Shown here piece by piece: positions 20,201 through 24,909 of a DNA stretch of 64,000 nucleotides. The notes under the pieces were generated by a model. That model made no database searches. It was not told where the DNA came from and saw only the letters and a list, made by a program, of their open reading frames with translations. Where the stretch lies: contig JBCCBP010000001.1 of assembly GCA_039033995.1 (NCBI GenBank), forward strand, positions 248,001 to 312,000, given 5' to 3'. Position 1 is the stretch's first letter. Each line of letters opens with the position of its first letter. A program made the position numbers and the translations under genes. Source of the DNA: CALBPI01 sp039033995 (GTDB lineage: Bacteria; Pseudomonadota; Gammaproteobacteria; Steroidobacterales; Woeseiaceae).

Positions 20201-20514
20201 GACCGGCACTGGAAGTTGGCAGAACGCTAAAGGTGGGTGAGAACAGTGCACTGACAATGAGCCTCGAGCTATCGGCGATCGAATTTCTAAGCGGCTCGAC
20301 AACCAATATCAATGCGCGGCTGGCTGGTGCGCCGACAACAGTCGCTCCGATGGTCGTTGGCAGCGAACTACCGGACTCCATGTTGCGGACCCGATTCGGT
20401 ATTGATTTCCGTGGTAGCAGTAACATGCGAACTCGATTTTTCATCGACAGCGGCAATCAGGGTCGCAATCAGCAAGACTCGGTCAATCTTCGATTCGAAT
20501 TGCCGCTACGCTAG
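8206..20514 (+). CDS. Giant glycine-rich repeat autotransporter (4,102 residues)
   Basis: Starts at ATG 8206 behind AGGGAG, giving a signal peptide (residues 1-33, cleavage after ALPALA). Residues about 310-3510 hold about 50 tandem units of roughly 60-75 residues. Each has a core like HGILAQSIGGGGGNGG, a second glycine motif (IGGSGGGGGDGG) and a short strand such as VNNDGVIVTRGDNS. This should fold as a long beta-solenoid passenger. Residues about 3800-4102 resemble an autotransporter beta-barrel (alternating strands such as RYSLGGQTLLGSDWSLGFSLS), ending FELPLR rather than in the usual aromatic residue. The likely role is a surface adhesin or extracellular structure. An acidic insert interrupts the repeats near residues 2313-2373. 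An ECF sigma gene follows 92 bases downstream. Confidence 0.9.
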   Translation: MNRDTKSLFDTGLRGLTTLLLVLAGGHALPALADCSDPDDLAAAMQPGPTTVADDCVLNPVNGEPATVVQIIVDDQGLPTYAFTDAGDLILMRFEVDDRIACVEPDEGTQACDVYIVREQNINPTTMLVDTVQLQLEQPVDPDNPDAPQPPINTEMLVQSDGGALDQEADANAETPGDPAVPVEQDLNARGRIDEQATGAGGRNGAVAYGVDICFPFIGCVTVGRRGSDGGRGAAGPDLNFDVGETHGDIRTTGSGEDGIRLVSTGGRGGTGSSTVVSSFGPYDGGDGGDGGDIDLTNRVAITTTMDNSHGIAVLSRSGRGGDGGDSILGTGGGGAGGATAGGVVMVENAGAILTEGDNSHGILAQSVGGSSGNGGDSWGIVGRSGSGTSGGAGGAVTVNNDGVIQTLGAGSHGILAQSIGGTGGDGGNSTGIIALGDQGDGEDDNPGGSAGAVTITNGATGAIETAGDFSVGVLGQSIGGGGGNSGRATGIVVLGSNSSEGGSGDAVDITNEAGAQIATAGVESHAILAQSIGGGGGNAGGVTGLVAIGGEAGSGSDGGSVEVTNAGSISTAGDGARGIFSQSIGGGGGTGSRANGAVAIGGTGGASSLGLDVTVSNSGDIVTLGDRAVAIQAQSIGGGGGDGGSTTGSFTIGGLASAGGDANTVSVTHSGRISTGGSGGGDDAIGILAESIGGGGGNGGSSVSGGFVAGSSIGGLGGGGGDGGEVVVTLASADASAPAAVETNGDRAIGILAQSVGGSGGNGGAAAQTTASSVLAVSTAIGGDGSGGGDGNTATLNGSGTISTRGNSATGVLLQSVGGGGGNGGTTVASSAQAGALGASAAITVGASGGTGGIGGSVNSDFAGAITTTGDASLAFIAQSVGGGGGNGGTTVGSALNVSAGGGAAASTAIGGSGGTGGDGGIVNVTLGDDASDTLRTQGAQSGGVLIQSVGGGGGNGGLTVAGAVSGSAGIDGAISTAIGGDGGGAGIGREVTAVIGSNVITQGDLSTAITVQSVGGGGGNGGTAVAAGAALSGVGSLSVSTALGGAAGGGGNGGDATATIGGDDANQIETSGVRSTAVLVQSIGGGGGNGGTSVGAGLSVGVGTIGGAISTSIGGSGGQGGDGALADASVASNIVTNGESADGVIVQSIGGGGGNGGVSVAPAIGGGGAGGAAVSTSLGGSGDAGGNGGVATLDFDGSVETRGANSTGLLVQSVGGGGGNGGGSVSASLAVGGVAGLSVSTSIGGSGGGGGDGGQDDLTDPVAPDLLPELYAVNLSADGDVTTRGSNSSGILSQSIGGGGGNGGYAIAASGAIGGNALAVAIGIGGAGEGGGDGKDVSSLSFADVQTFGDDSAAITAQSIGGGGGNGGYNVSAALSGSVGGSGAVSVGVGGSGGGAGDGGKVLSISNGTITTSGDRSVGFLTQSVGGGGGNGGASIAANGSVGTGVSAALSVAVGGSGAGGGAGALVDAQSRGDIVTLGEQSVGVLAQSVGGGGGNGGMSIAGSLSLAGGGGGGGAIGIGGSGAGGGNGGLVRLSVDNDVVTTGTNSSAVIAQSVGGGGGNGGLAIGIGASGTGSVSLAAGVGIGGSGDGGGNGDATSARVNGTIMTEGNSAVGVLTQSVGGGGGNGGIGIGGAVSVGSSGSSGSGAVSVGVGGSGGGGGDGGAVLSDVSGYVQTRGDNSVGVLTQSVGGGGGNGATAVGASLSGGTTSGAVAVAVGGSGDTGGDSVAATSTLTAGVVTTGNRSNAVMTQSVAGGGGNGGVSVAGAVNLSQGSGGALAVGVGGFGAAGGNAGDVESIVETTLDNSQIATMGDESTAIVAQSIGGGGGNGGLNVSAAVNMSSSSGAAVGVGIGGFGGGGGDAGNVVLDVSADVVTEGSDSHGLMAQSLGGGGGNGGINVTGALNMTSTGSGASAAVGVGGFGGTGGIAGNVDVDFAGALVARAGADDSPGSHGIIAQSIGGGGGNGGVNVAAGLSFTSSTGAGDGNALLVGIGGFGGGGQSAGMVDVFVADGSSISANGDERSSIFAQSVGGGGGNGGVNVSQGIASDAALVFGMGGFGGAGGAAQTVTVNSGADLFTNGREAHGIFAQSLGGGGGNGGLNVSGALTFSEQTSVPTLTFGMGGFGGDGNISALVDVTQRGTVVTQGDQAHGIFAQSLAGGGGNGGVNISNALNFSGATDNGAYQSLSMVVGIGGHGGLGANAGNASVTSFGDLFTSGHGARGILAQSIGGGGGNGGLNFSGNVAKRSSLVTMGIGGFGAGAGNAGSATVLRGDENEAAGMIVTDGVGAIGIEATSIGGGGGNAGANIVAALVLAEEGTDEPAADDEDRERPRHSGVDDEVFTNYDAVIAELNGRNATEDSEPAENDSSQSRYAVQVAIGGAGGGAGNGAEARVDNYGDIATLQERSHGILAQSIGGGGGNAALNVALTFLDEDAEHRGLNLSLGGATGDGGIGGAVNVVHDGAIETLANDSYGILAQSIGGGGGNVGATIDVEEAADGDLSISLGRRGGVGGQGGAVDVIANGSIVTRGDRSWGVLAQSLGNGGGNSGVTSIAGSTDSDASMNFSFGLEGADGGDGGAASIDVQGLVVTEGTDAHAVFAQSVGGGGGNAGDIGSDAASIAFSLGGDGGIGGIGGMVDITSGAEVMTTGTGAIGIFAQSIGGGGGNGGKSEAETDGSDASLAINLGGSGGDGARGGTVEIDNTGVVMTRGDNAHAIFAQSLGGGGGNAGMTVTTFGSSGNDESGSTQLAMNVGGSGGDGAEGNVVTVINSGSVQTEGARAAGIYAQSVGGGGGNANQVITALLDAGVTVSLGLGGNGGEGGAGNDVTVDNIVDAAGNVGRIVTTGDSAHGIVAMSIGGGGGNGANVISMVADEDLDEDSSDTQASSATSMNIGGSGGMGGVSGLVTVNNDGEIVTLGRQSHGVFAQSIGGGGGNGGIVFVQGNDSLAAIASVDQNISIGGNGGEGNLSGDVIVNNSGAIDVAGDGAYGVFAQSIGGGGGNGGAAGMVLASNDAAANSDDSNVPSLPSLTNFSLGGTGGQGADSGDVTVTHTGSIVARGDNAYGIYAQTIAGGGGTMGASYDILAGSAVDVLAPILVGSRDGGSGAAGSVTVNSTGDVIMLGANSQAWNVQSVNGGGGDLQLQLVANESDTPGDDTTITSDVVIGSASVEEGRGSDVAGDHTGNLMTLGRNASGSTTQSIGGGGGTGQIDVVASNDTSVEITAVLGGSDSANSGGGNLEMTRDGDVMTAGANAPATIVQSIGGGGGTLVIDVASQDAGDDLKPDPSQGGTDSSLIKLAEATTETGDGQATQAAGSSATIGLGASAGLTNDGGTLDLTYDGDLLTQGERAPALLAQSIGGGGGDARLLGLDAVSVSFGGESAASGSGGDIMLTNTGDIMTIGELSHGVVLQSIGGGGGLVLTDLEASTVAWTLRDSNQGSGGDILFNQVGDILTRGDQSIALAVQSLGGGGGMLDRVFSGTAGGAGSGGDITVTLDGSLMAMGDNGIGLFAQSDGTDGQGDIDITLQSEHFIFAGDNGTAVWLSGGEQNRLANFGTIATNDGIDGLAIRTDGGALTISNAGTVVGSLALTGNNNRFVNSDAARLTAGANVDLGGAASLLNNDGLWSSGDSGYALTTNLNGGFQQSETGSVLADIDFANGNVDQVFATGSANLNGTIRTQLLNTAVIAAGSFSQTLVRADGGLINDGVVLDALPSVVVQQNMRYTANEAILDYDVDFSAAGLDANLAAVGTYLNDVQNAGGGNAAYGDVISKLVTDPDLDTYRHSLSQLSPDFYAEHQVQLINSSLDFADRMMGCQRDSGGRREITESRCVWAQVDQFSTRNDAARDYKAMDGTTGRYSLGGQTLLGSDWSLGFSLSRESNNSDGYDGRWRSRSETNQWGLMASRRSERTLWSGGVSYGKSRAVSNRQGALVNTFGTLAEREMDTLLGQWQVSHRVPMQDWYWQPSLGAGFVELRSRASQEAGATALDLQFLDDDETHTWIRPALEVGRTLKVGENSALTMSLELSAIEFLSGSTTNINARLAGAPTTVAPMVVGSELPDSMLRTRFGIDFRGSSNMRTRFFIDSGNQGRNQQDSVNLRFELPLR

Positions 20515-20605
20515 CCATCGATAGTGATGGATCGCCTCTCCAGCACAACCTGCCTTGAATTACGAAGCATAAGGCGTATCTTCGGAACAAACGGGAGGGT
20601 TTGTT

Positions 20606-21160
20606 CTGGGCGATCCGAACATCACACAATTGCTGCACGGCTGGGCGGATGGCAGCGAACAAGATTTGCAGCAGCTGACGCCGCTGGTGTACGAGCAGTT
20701 GCGTGTCATTGCCCAGAATGCGTTTCGTAGCGAACGCAGTGACCACACGCTGCAAGCGACGGCGCTTGTACACGAAGCTTATGCGCGCCTAATCGATGTG
20801 GAGGTCGAGTGGCGCGATCGCAGTCATTTCTTCTCACTGGCTGCGAGAATGATGCGGCGGATTTTGGTGAGTCATGCACGTGCGCATTCTGCGGCCAAGC
20901 GTGGCGATGGCATTGGCGATCTCCTGCTGGACGATGTCATTGCTATCTCCCCGGAAACCAGTGGCGAGATATTGAATCTTCACGAAGCACTCGAAGCCTT
21001 GGAAGCGCTCGATGCGCGCAAGGCAACGATACTCGAGCTCAGGTACTTCTCGGGCATGACCTATGAAGAGATGGGCGAAGTGATGGGTTTGTCGACCAGC
21101 ACGCTCGACCGCGAAATGCGCTTCGCCAAGGCGTGGTTGCGTGACTATCTTGAGCGCTGA
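20606..21160 (+). CDS. ECF RNA polymerase sigma factor, Sig-70_X6 type
   Basis: Carries ECF regions 2 and 4: LTPLVYEQLRVIAQNAF, HTLQATALVHEAYARLID, FFSLAARMMRRILVSHARA and, near the end, ARKATILELRYFSGMTYEEMGEVMGLSTSTL. The family normally begins with a DITQLL-like helix, and this is present (GDPNITQLLHGW) before the first TTG at 20630. The only usable upstream start is CTG 20606, which sits six bases after GGAGGG (20594-20599). No anti-sigma factor is adjacent; a membrane Ser/Thr kinase converges on it, as commonly seen for this ECF group. Confidence 0.88.
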   Translation: MGDPNITQLLHGWADGSEQDLQQLTPLVYEQLRVIAQNAFRSERSDHTLQATALVHEAYARLIDVEVEWRDRSHFFSLAARMMRRILVSHARAHSAAKRGDGIGDLLLDDVIAISPETSGEILNLHEALEALEALDARKATILELRYFSGMTYEEMGEVMGLSTSTLDREMRFAKAWLRDYLER

Positions 21161-21234
21161 AAAAATCTGACGAGAAATTGCAGTCTGGCATATCAGCGAA
21201 TGAAACCGTTGCTGCCGCGCGACGATGAGGCTGA

Positions 21235-23910
21235 CTACGTCTGTTCGTCTCCATTTCCTGATGCCAAACGATACTGTTCGGCTTTTTCCGTTTCACCCGT
21301 CTTCTCATACAACTCTACAAGCGCGTCGGCAGTCAGCCTTGTCTTGCTATCGCCGCGTGATTGAGCATATTGCTGATAAGCTTCAAGCAGAAAGCGTTCG
21401 GCCTCATCGTAGTTCCCGCTACCAACCAGTGTTTTCCCGAGATAGTGCTTGGCCTGGGCGACGAGACGGTGTGTCTCGCCAAAAGCCGCGCGCCGAATAC
21501 TGAGTGCCTGACGCAGTATGTCCTCCGCTTCGGTGTAACGCTGTTGCCGAAAATAAACGTCGCCGATGCCAATGCTGGGAAACGATCGATTGGGATGTTC
21601 GGCAGGCGTATCGAGTGCGTCTAGCGTTGCGAGCGCCAGTTTGAGATTCTCTAGCGCGCCGTCCAGATCACCCTGGTCTCGCATCAGGAATCCCCGGTTG
21701 TTGTAGGCGGCGGCCATGCTCGGGTGCGGGCTGTCGAACGTGGCCTCCATGATGCGAATGAATTCAGTGTTGGCATCAACGGCGCCATCGAGGTCGTTCA
21801 TACTCTGCAGCAGTTGACTATAGCTATTCCACGTATGCGCGACTTCCATATGTAACGGCCCGAGCATCTTGGTGCGAGACTCAAGGACCTCGAGATAGAG
21901 TTTCTGCGATTCCTCGTAGCGTTCGCTATCACGCAATAACCCGGCAAGTTGCCGCTTGGTGTTATCACTATCCGGATGGTCGCGACCAAAAATTCGCTGT
22001 TGCATGGCGAGTGCATCGCGCAACAACGGCTCTGCCTCAGCGCTGCTATCGCGAATACGCAATAGACCCCCAAGCTCGTCCATCGCTTTGGCGGTTCGTA
22101 TCGAGTCGCCGGGTTGGATGCGCTGGGCCATGGCAAGCGTCTCTCGAAATAACGCTTCGGCCTCTGCGTAGTTGCCCATAGTCTCCTGAAGGAACGCGCG
22201 CACTGCAATCGCATCAAGAACCTCTGTCGAATCCTTCTCGAGCAACGCGATTCGCGTGGCATAGGCACTTTCATACAATTCAAAAGCAGTGTCTGTCGTG
22301 CCTAATGCTTGCAATGTCATGCCCAGCGCAATCTGCGTTTCGGCGACGTCTAGATGCCTAGGGCCGAGAAGTGCTGATTGCTCGGTTAGCGTGTCCTGCA
22401 AAAGATCACGCGACGATTCCAGTGCGCTCAGACTGAAGTACACCTCGCCCAACACGCGCTGCATTGAGAATTGTACTTCCGGCTGTTCAGCGAGCTCTGT
22501 GCGAATTCTCTGTGCGCCTGCATCCAACAGATCGCGTGCTGTCAATTCTTCGCCCAGCGATTGATTAGGCTTCGATACGGTGAACAAGCCAGTTACAAAC
22601 GCGACGACTTCATTCGCTTTACGTTGTTCTTCGAGAGCGTTGTCGCGTTCCAAAGCGAGTTCGTTCGTGTAGTGCGCAATCATCAAGCCAAACAAGGTGA
22701 CGATTGCGAATGTTGCGACCACACCAAGACGATGGCGTTGCATAAATTTTGCGGTGCGATAGAAGGCGGAGTCGGGCCTTGCCACTACTGGCAGGCCTTC
22801 GAGGTGTCGTTGAATGTCCAATGACAGCTGGTTGGCTGAACTATAGCGACGCTCCGGGTCAGGATGTAACGCCTTCATGCAGATCATATCCAGATCGCCA
22901 GCTAACATCTTGACAAGCCGATCAACGCGCACGCCACGCGTTGCCTCGAGCGCTTCATCGGTGAGTGCAGTGTTATCGGACAGGTCCGTCTTGATCGCAA
23001 CACTCGGCCGACTTGCGTGCGAGGTAGTCGATTCGCGAATGCCGCTTCCTGTTTGTCGCGCGACATCGTAGTGACGCTTCCCGGCAAGCAACTCGTACAG
23101 CAAGGCGCCCAGTGCATAGATATCGATGGCAGTCGTCACCGGTCCGCGGCTCAATTGCTCGGGCGCAGCATACACTGGTGTGTGCAATGCCATGCCCGTC
23201 ATCGTCAGTTCGTCGTTGTCCTGCTCCACGAGCAACTTGGCGATACCAAAGTCGAGCAGTTTGACGTCGCCCTGTGACGTCACGAGGATATTGGAGGGTT
23301 TCAGGTCGCGGTGAACAATTAGATTGCGGTGAGCTGCGTGGACCGCCTCGCAGACTTGTATGAATAAGATCAGCCGTGATTTGATGGATAGCGAGGCATT
23401 GTCACAATACTGCGTGATCGGCGACCCGTCGATGTATTCCATGGCGAAGCAAGGTCGCCCATCATCCGTCACGCCGCCATCAAGTAAACGTGCAATATTG
23501 GGATGCTCGAGACGGGCGAGCAATTGCCGCTCCTGCTCGAAGCGATGCACAACGTTCTCGCTGTCCATGCCCTTCTTGATGACTTTCAGTGCAACCTGTT
23601 GTTCGAAGCTCGAGTCGGCGCGTTCGGCAAGAAAGATAGAACCCATGCCGCCGCTACCTATCCGGTCGATCAAGCGCCACTGACCAATGGTAGAGCCAAT
23701 CAATTCTTCATCAGAGGCGACAACACGCTGCAACAATGGTTCGTCATGGCGCGTTTCCTGCGCGTCTGCTTCTAGCAGAGCGAGAACCCTCTCGGCAAGC
23801 TCGCTATCGTCCTTGCAGGCATGGCTGACGAATGCGTCGCGCTCGTCCTCCGGCAACGCAATGGCTCTTTCGAATAGCGATTGAAGCCGTGCCCATTCGT
23901 GCTCTGCCAT
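21235..23910 (-). CDS. Transmembrane Ser/Thr protein kinase with C-terminal TPR repeats
   Basis: From ATG 23910 (MAEHEWARL) the protein has 891 residues. A short N-terminal helical domain (1-70) precedes a Hanks-type kinase domain: glycine loop IGSGGMG near 85-91, VALKVIKK lysine near 109, catalytic HRDLKPSN near 200, DFG and APEQ. One membrane helix lies near 395-412. The remainder, probably periplasmic, consists of tetratricopeptide repeats (for example PLLRDALAMQQRIFGRDHPDS). All catalytic motifs are intact. The gene converges on the ECF sigma gene with a 74-base gap. It may transmit an envelope signal to that sigma factor; this is inferred from context and from the second locus at 48.8-52.1 kb. 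Confidence 0.92.
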   Translation of the reverse strand: MAEHEWARLQSLFERAIALPEDERDAFVSHACKDDSELAERVLALLEADAQETRHDEPLLQRVVASDEELIGSTIGQWRLIDRIGSGGMGSIFLAERADSSFEQQVALKVIKKGMDSENVVHRFEQERQLLARLEHPNIARLLDGGVTDDGRPCFAMEYIDGSPITQYCDNASLSIKSRLILFIQVCEAVHAAHRNLIVHRDLKPSNILVTSQGDVKLLDFGIAKLLVEQDNDELTMTGMALHTPVYAAPEQLSRGPVTTAIDIYALGALLYELLAGKRHYDVARQTGSGIRESTTSHASRPSVAIKTDLSDNTALTDEALEATRGVRVDRLVKMLAGDLDMICMKALHPDPERRYSSANQLSLDIQRHLEGLPVVARPDSAFYRTAKFMQRHRLGVVATFAIVTLFGLMIAHYTNELALERDNALEEQRKANEVVAFVTGLFTVSKPNQSLGEELTARDLLDAGAQRIRTELAEQPEVQFSMQRVLGEVYFSLSALESSRDLLQDTLTEQSALLGPRHLDVAETQIALGMTLQALGTTDTAFELYESAYATRIALLEKDSTEVLDAIAVRAFLQETMGNYAEAEALFRETLAMAQRIQPGDSIRTAKAMDELGGLLRIRDSSAEAEPLLRDALAMQQRIFGRDHPDSDNTKRQLAGLLRDSERYEESQKLYLEVLESRTKMLGPLHMEVAHTWNSYSQLLQSMNDLDGAVDANTEFIRIMEATFDSPHPSMAAAYNNRGFLMRDQGDLDGALENLKLALATLDALDTPAEHPNRSFPSIGIGDVYFRQQRYTEAEDILRQALSIRRAAFGETHRLVAQAKHYLGKTLVGSGNYDEAERFLLEAYQQYAQSRGDSKTRLTADALVELYEKTGETEKAEQYRLASGNGDEQT

Positions 23911-24076
23911 GAATTCGCTCCGAGTGTTCTCTAACGAAATAAGCGCCGAACAGGGAGGGCGCAAGGAAGCGTATTGAAACTAAGCTATTTGTATTCTGCT
24001 CAATATAGCATGTGGGGTCGGGTCCGTTCTGAGTCGTGGTTGTTAGCTGGCTCGAGTAGCGTGAGCTCCTAGAGGC

Positions 24077-24111
24077 GTACTGCCCTCCGAAGGCAGGGGT
24101 CAGAGGTTCGA
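24077..24111 (+). pseudogene. tRNA-Arg remnant A (anticodon arm to T loop)
   Basis: These 35 bases are identical to 24405-24439 of the intact tRNA-Arg, covering the anticodon stem-loop, variable loop and T arm up to TTCGA. The 3' acceptor half is missing: sequence switches directly to a hairpin (TCAATTGC/GCAATTGA, 24112-24130). Upstream, 24050-24076 is a poorly conserved match to the D arm. It cannot form a functional tRNA. Confidence 0.85.
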
Positions 24112-24164
24112 TCAATTGCATGGCAATTGACGACGAGCGGTTTGCCGCAAAGCATGGAGGGTCA

Positions 24165-24184
24165 AGATCGGCTTAGGCCGATCT
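24165..24184. repeat. Hairpin AGATCGGC/GCCGATCT
   Basis: Eight-base perfect arms (24165-24172 and 24177-24184) around a four-base loop, lying between tRNA remnants A and B. There is no T tract after it, so it is more like the other palindromes in this region than a terminator. Confidence 0.55.
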
Positions 24185-24227
24185 AAATCACTTCTTCGCC
24201 GAGAGATTCGGATACAATGTATACAAC

Positions 24228-24250
24228 GCGCCCGTAGCTCAGCTGGATAG
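24228..24250 (+). pseudogene. tRNA-Arg remnant B (5' acceptor strand and D arm)
   Basis: Twenty-three bases identical to the 5' end of the intact tRNA (24381-24403). A promoter-like TACAAT at 24213-24218 precedes it. After GGATAG the sequence switches to unrelated palindromic DNA, so the anticodon half is absent. Together with remnant A it covers nearly the whole tRNA except one base and the 3' end, but in the reverse order. Confidence 0.85.
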
Positions 24251-24274
24251 GCGAGCAACGGTTCGCGTAGCGAA

Positions 24275-24292
24275 GGCCGGGCATGCCCGGCC
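24275..24292. repeat. Perfect 18-base GC palindrome in the sequence following remnant B
   Basis: GGCCGGGCATGCCCGGCC is fully self-complementary. It lies 25 bases after the point where tRNA remnant B is broken. A related perfect palindrome (GGCCGGCT-T-AGCCGGCC) occurs at 24533-24549 next to another tRNA fragment, and a similar CCGGGC/GCCCGG hairpin lies at 31244-31257. These look like members of a small palindromic repeat family. Confidence 0.65.
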
Positions 24293-24364
24293 AGTATGCG
24301 AGCGCCACGAGCCTACCAGCGAGTGGCCGTCCCGTGGTGAGTTAAACGCCGGGCGGAAAAAGAA

Positions 24365-24370
24365 TATAAT
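24365..24370 (+). promoter_or_regulatory. -10 element of the tRNA-Arg gene
   Basis: A consensus TATAAT ends ten bases before the mature tRNA 5' end. Only a weak -35 (GTTAAA near 24341) can be proposed at suitable spacing. Confidence 0.55.
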
Positions 24371-24380
24371 CAGGACAAAT

Positions 24381-24457
24381 GCGCCCGTAGCTCAGCTGGA
24401 TAGAGTACTGCCCTCCGAAGGCAGGGGTCAGAGGTTCGAATCCTCTCGGGCGCGCCA
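24381..24457 (+). tRNA. tRNA-Arg, anticodon CCG
   Basis: A complete 77-base cloverleaf including encoded CCA. Acceptor strands GCGCCCG and CGGGCGC pair fully. The D arm has AGCTCAGCTGGATAGAG, the anticodon stem CTGCC/GGCAG holds loop CTCCGAA (anticodon CCG, reads CGG), and the T arm is AGAGG-TTCGAAT-CCTCT. A consensus -10 precedes it and a strong hairpin follows. Confidence 0.97.
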
Positions 24458-24496
24458 TCTAAAGAAAAGGGTCCATCAGGGCCCTTTTCTTTAGAT
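24457..24496 (+). terminator. Hairpin terminator after tRNA-Arg
   Basis: A perfect 15-base stem (24457-24471 with 24482-24496) starts at the last A of the CCA end. The descending arm contains CCCTTTTCTTT; there is no separate T run. It is well placed to end the tRNA transcript. Confidence 0.7.
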
Positions 24497-24532
24497 GCTG
24501 TTCGCAAGAGTCGAACCTGAGGTTCGAGCCGA

Positions 24533-24549
24533 GGCCGGCTTAGCCGGCC
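24533..24549. repeat. Perfect GC palindrome next to tRNA remnant C
   Basis: GGCCGGCT and AGCCGGCC surround a single T. It lies a few bases after a T-arm-like GAGGTTCGA (24519-24527), the same tRNA point at which remnant A is broken. Confidence 0.6.
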
Positions 24550-24608
24550 GACAGACAGCGGAGCATAGCGACGCTGCCCGAAGGGTGAGCTGGTGCAACC
24601 AGCGAATC

Positions 24609-24627
24609 AATCCTCTCAGGCGTGCCA
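24609..24627 (+). pseudogene. tRNA-Arg remnant C (3' acceptor end)
   Basis: Nineteen bases ending in GTGCCA match the 3' end of the intact tRNA (24439-24457) with two mismatches. About 80 bases of palindrome-bearing sequence separate it from a GAGGTTCGA T-arm half at 24519-24527, as if an element had entered the T loop of a tRNA copy. Confidence 0.6.
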
Positions 24628-24909
24628 ATCAGACTGGAGTGCGGTATCGAACGAGCGACTCTGGGCGAAGCCGGCAGGCACCTATTCCAACTCGGCGTAT
24701 TTCGCTCAGTCGCATTGGAGCGTCTTTCAGCCTTCTGCGAGCTTCCATCGATCTGCATCGCGAACCCGCTATCAAGAAACGCCTCAAGAGGACGCTATTC
24801 TAGCTTGGGACGCTCGATGACATCGGGCAAGCCGTCGTCCTGTGCGTCTATCGTGTGTCGTACCGGACGAAGGCAGTACGCATTGAATGGGTGGTAGGAG
24901 TTTCCGGAA

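Larger units (their letters stand above)
23911..24909. other. Kilobase non-coding region with tRNA-Arg and tRNA debris
   Basis: No protein gene is supported here. The region holds one intact tRNA-Arg, at least three partial copies of the same tRNA, several GC-rich perfect palindromes, and the probable promoters of the tRNA and of the porin gene. Open frames of 70-100 codons inside it overlap tRNA or palindrome sequence and show no protein family signal. Confidence 0.7.

Noticed and set aside
8206..20514. CRISPR-like repetitive DNA
   Set aside because: Repeats are in frame, about 200 bases long, diverged at synonymous sites and code for a single protein.
24077..24250. tRNA fragments A and B in reversed order, like a permuted tRNA gene
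   Set aside because: The 3' acceptor half is missing and 116 bases of palindromic DNA separate the parts, so no mature tRNA can form.
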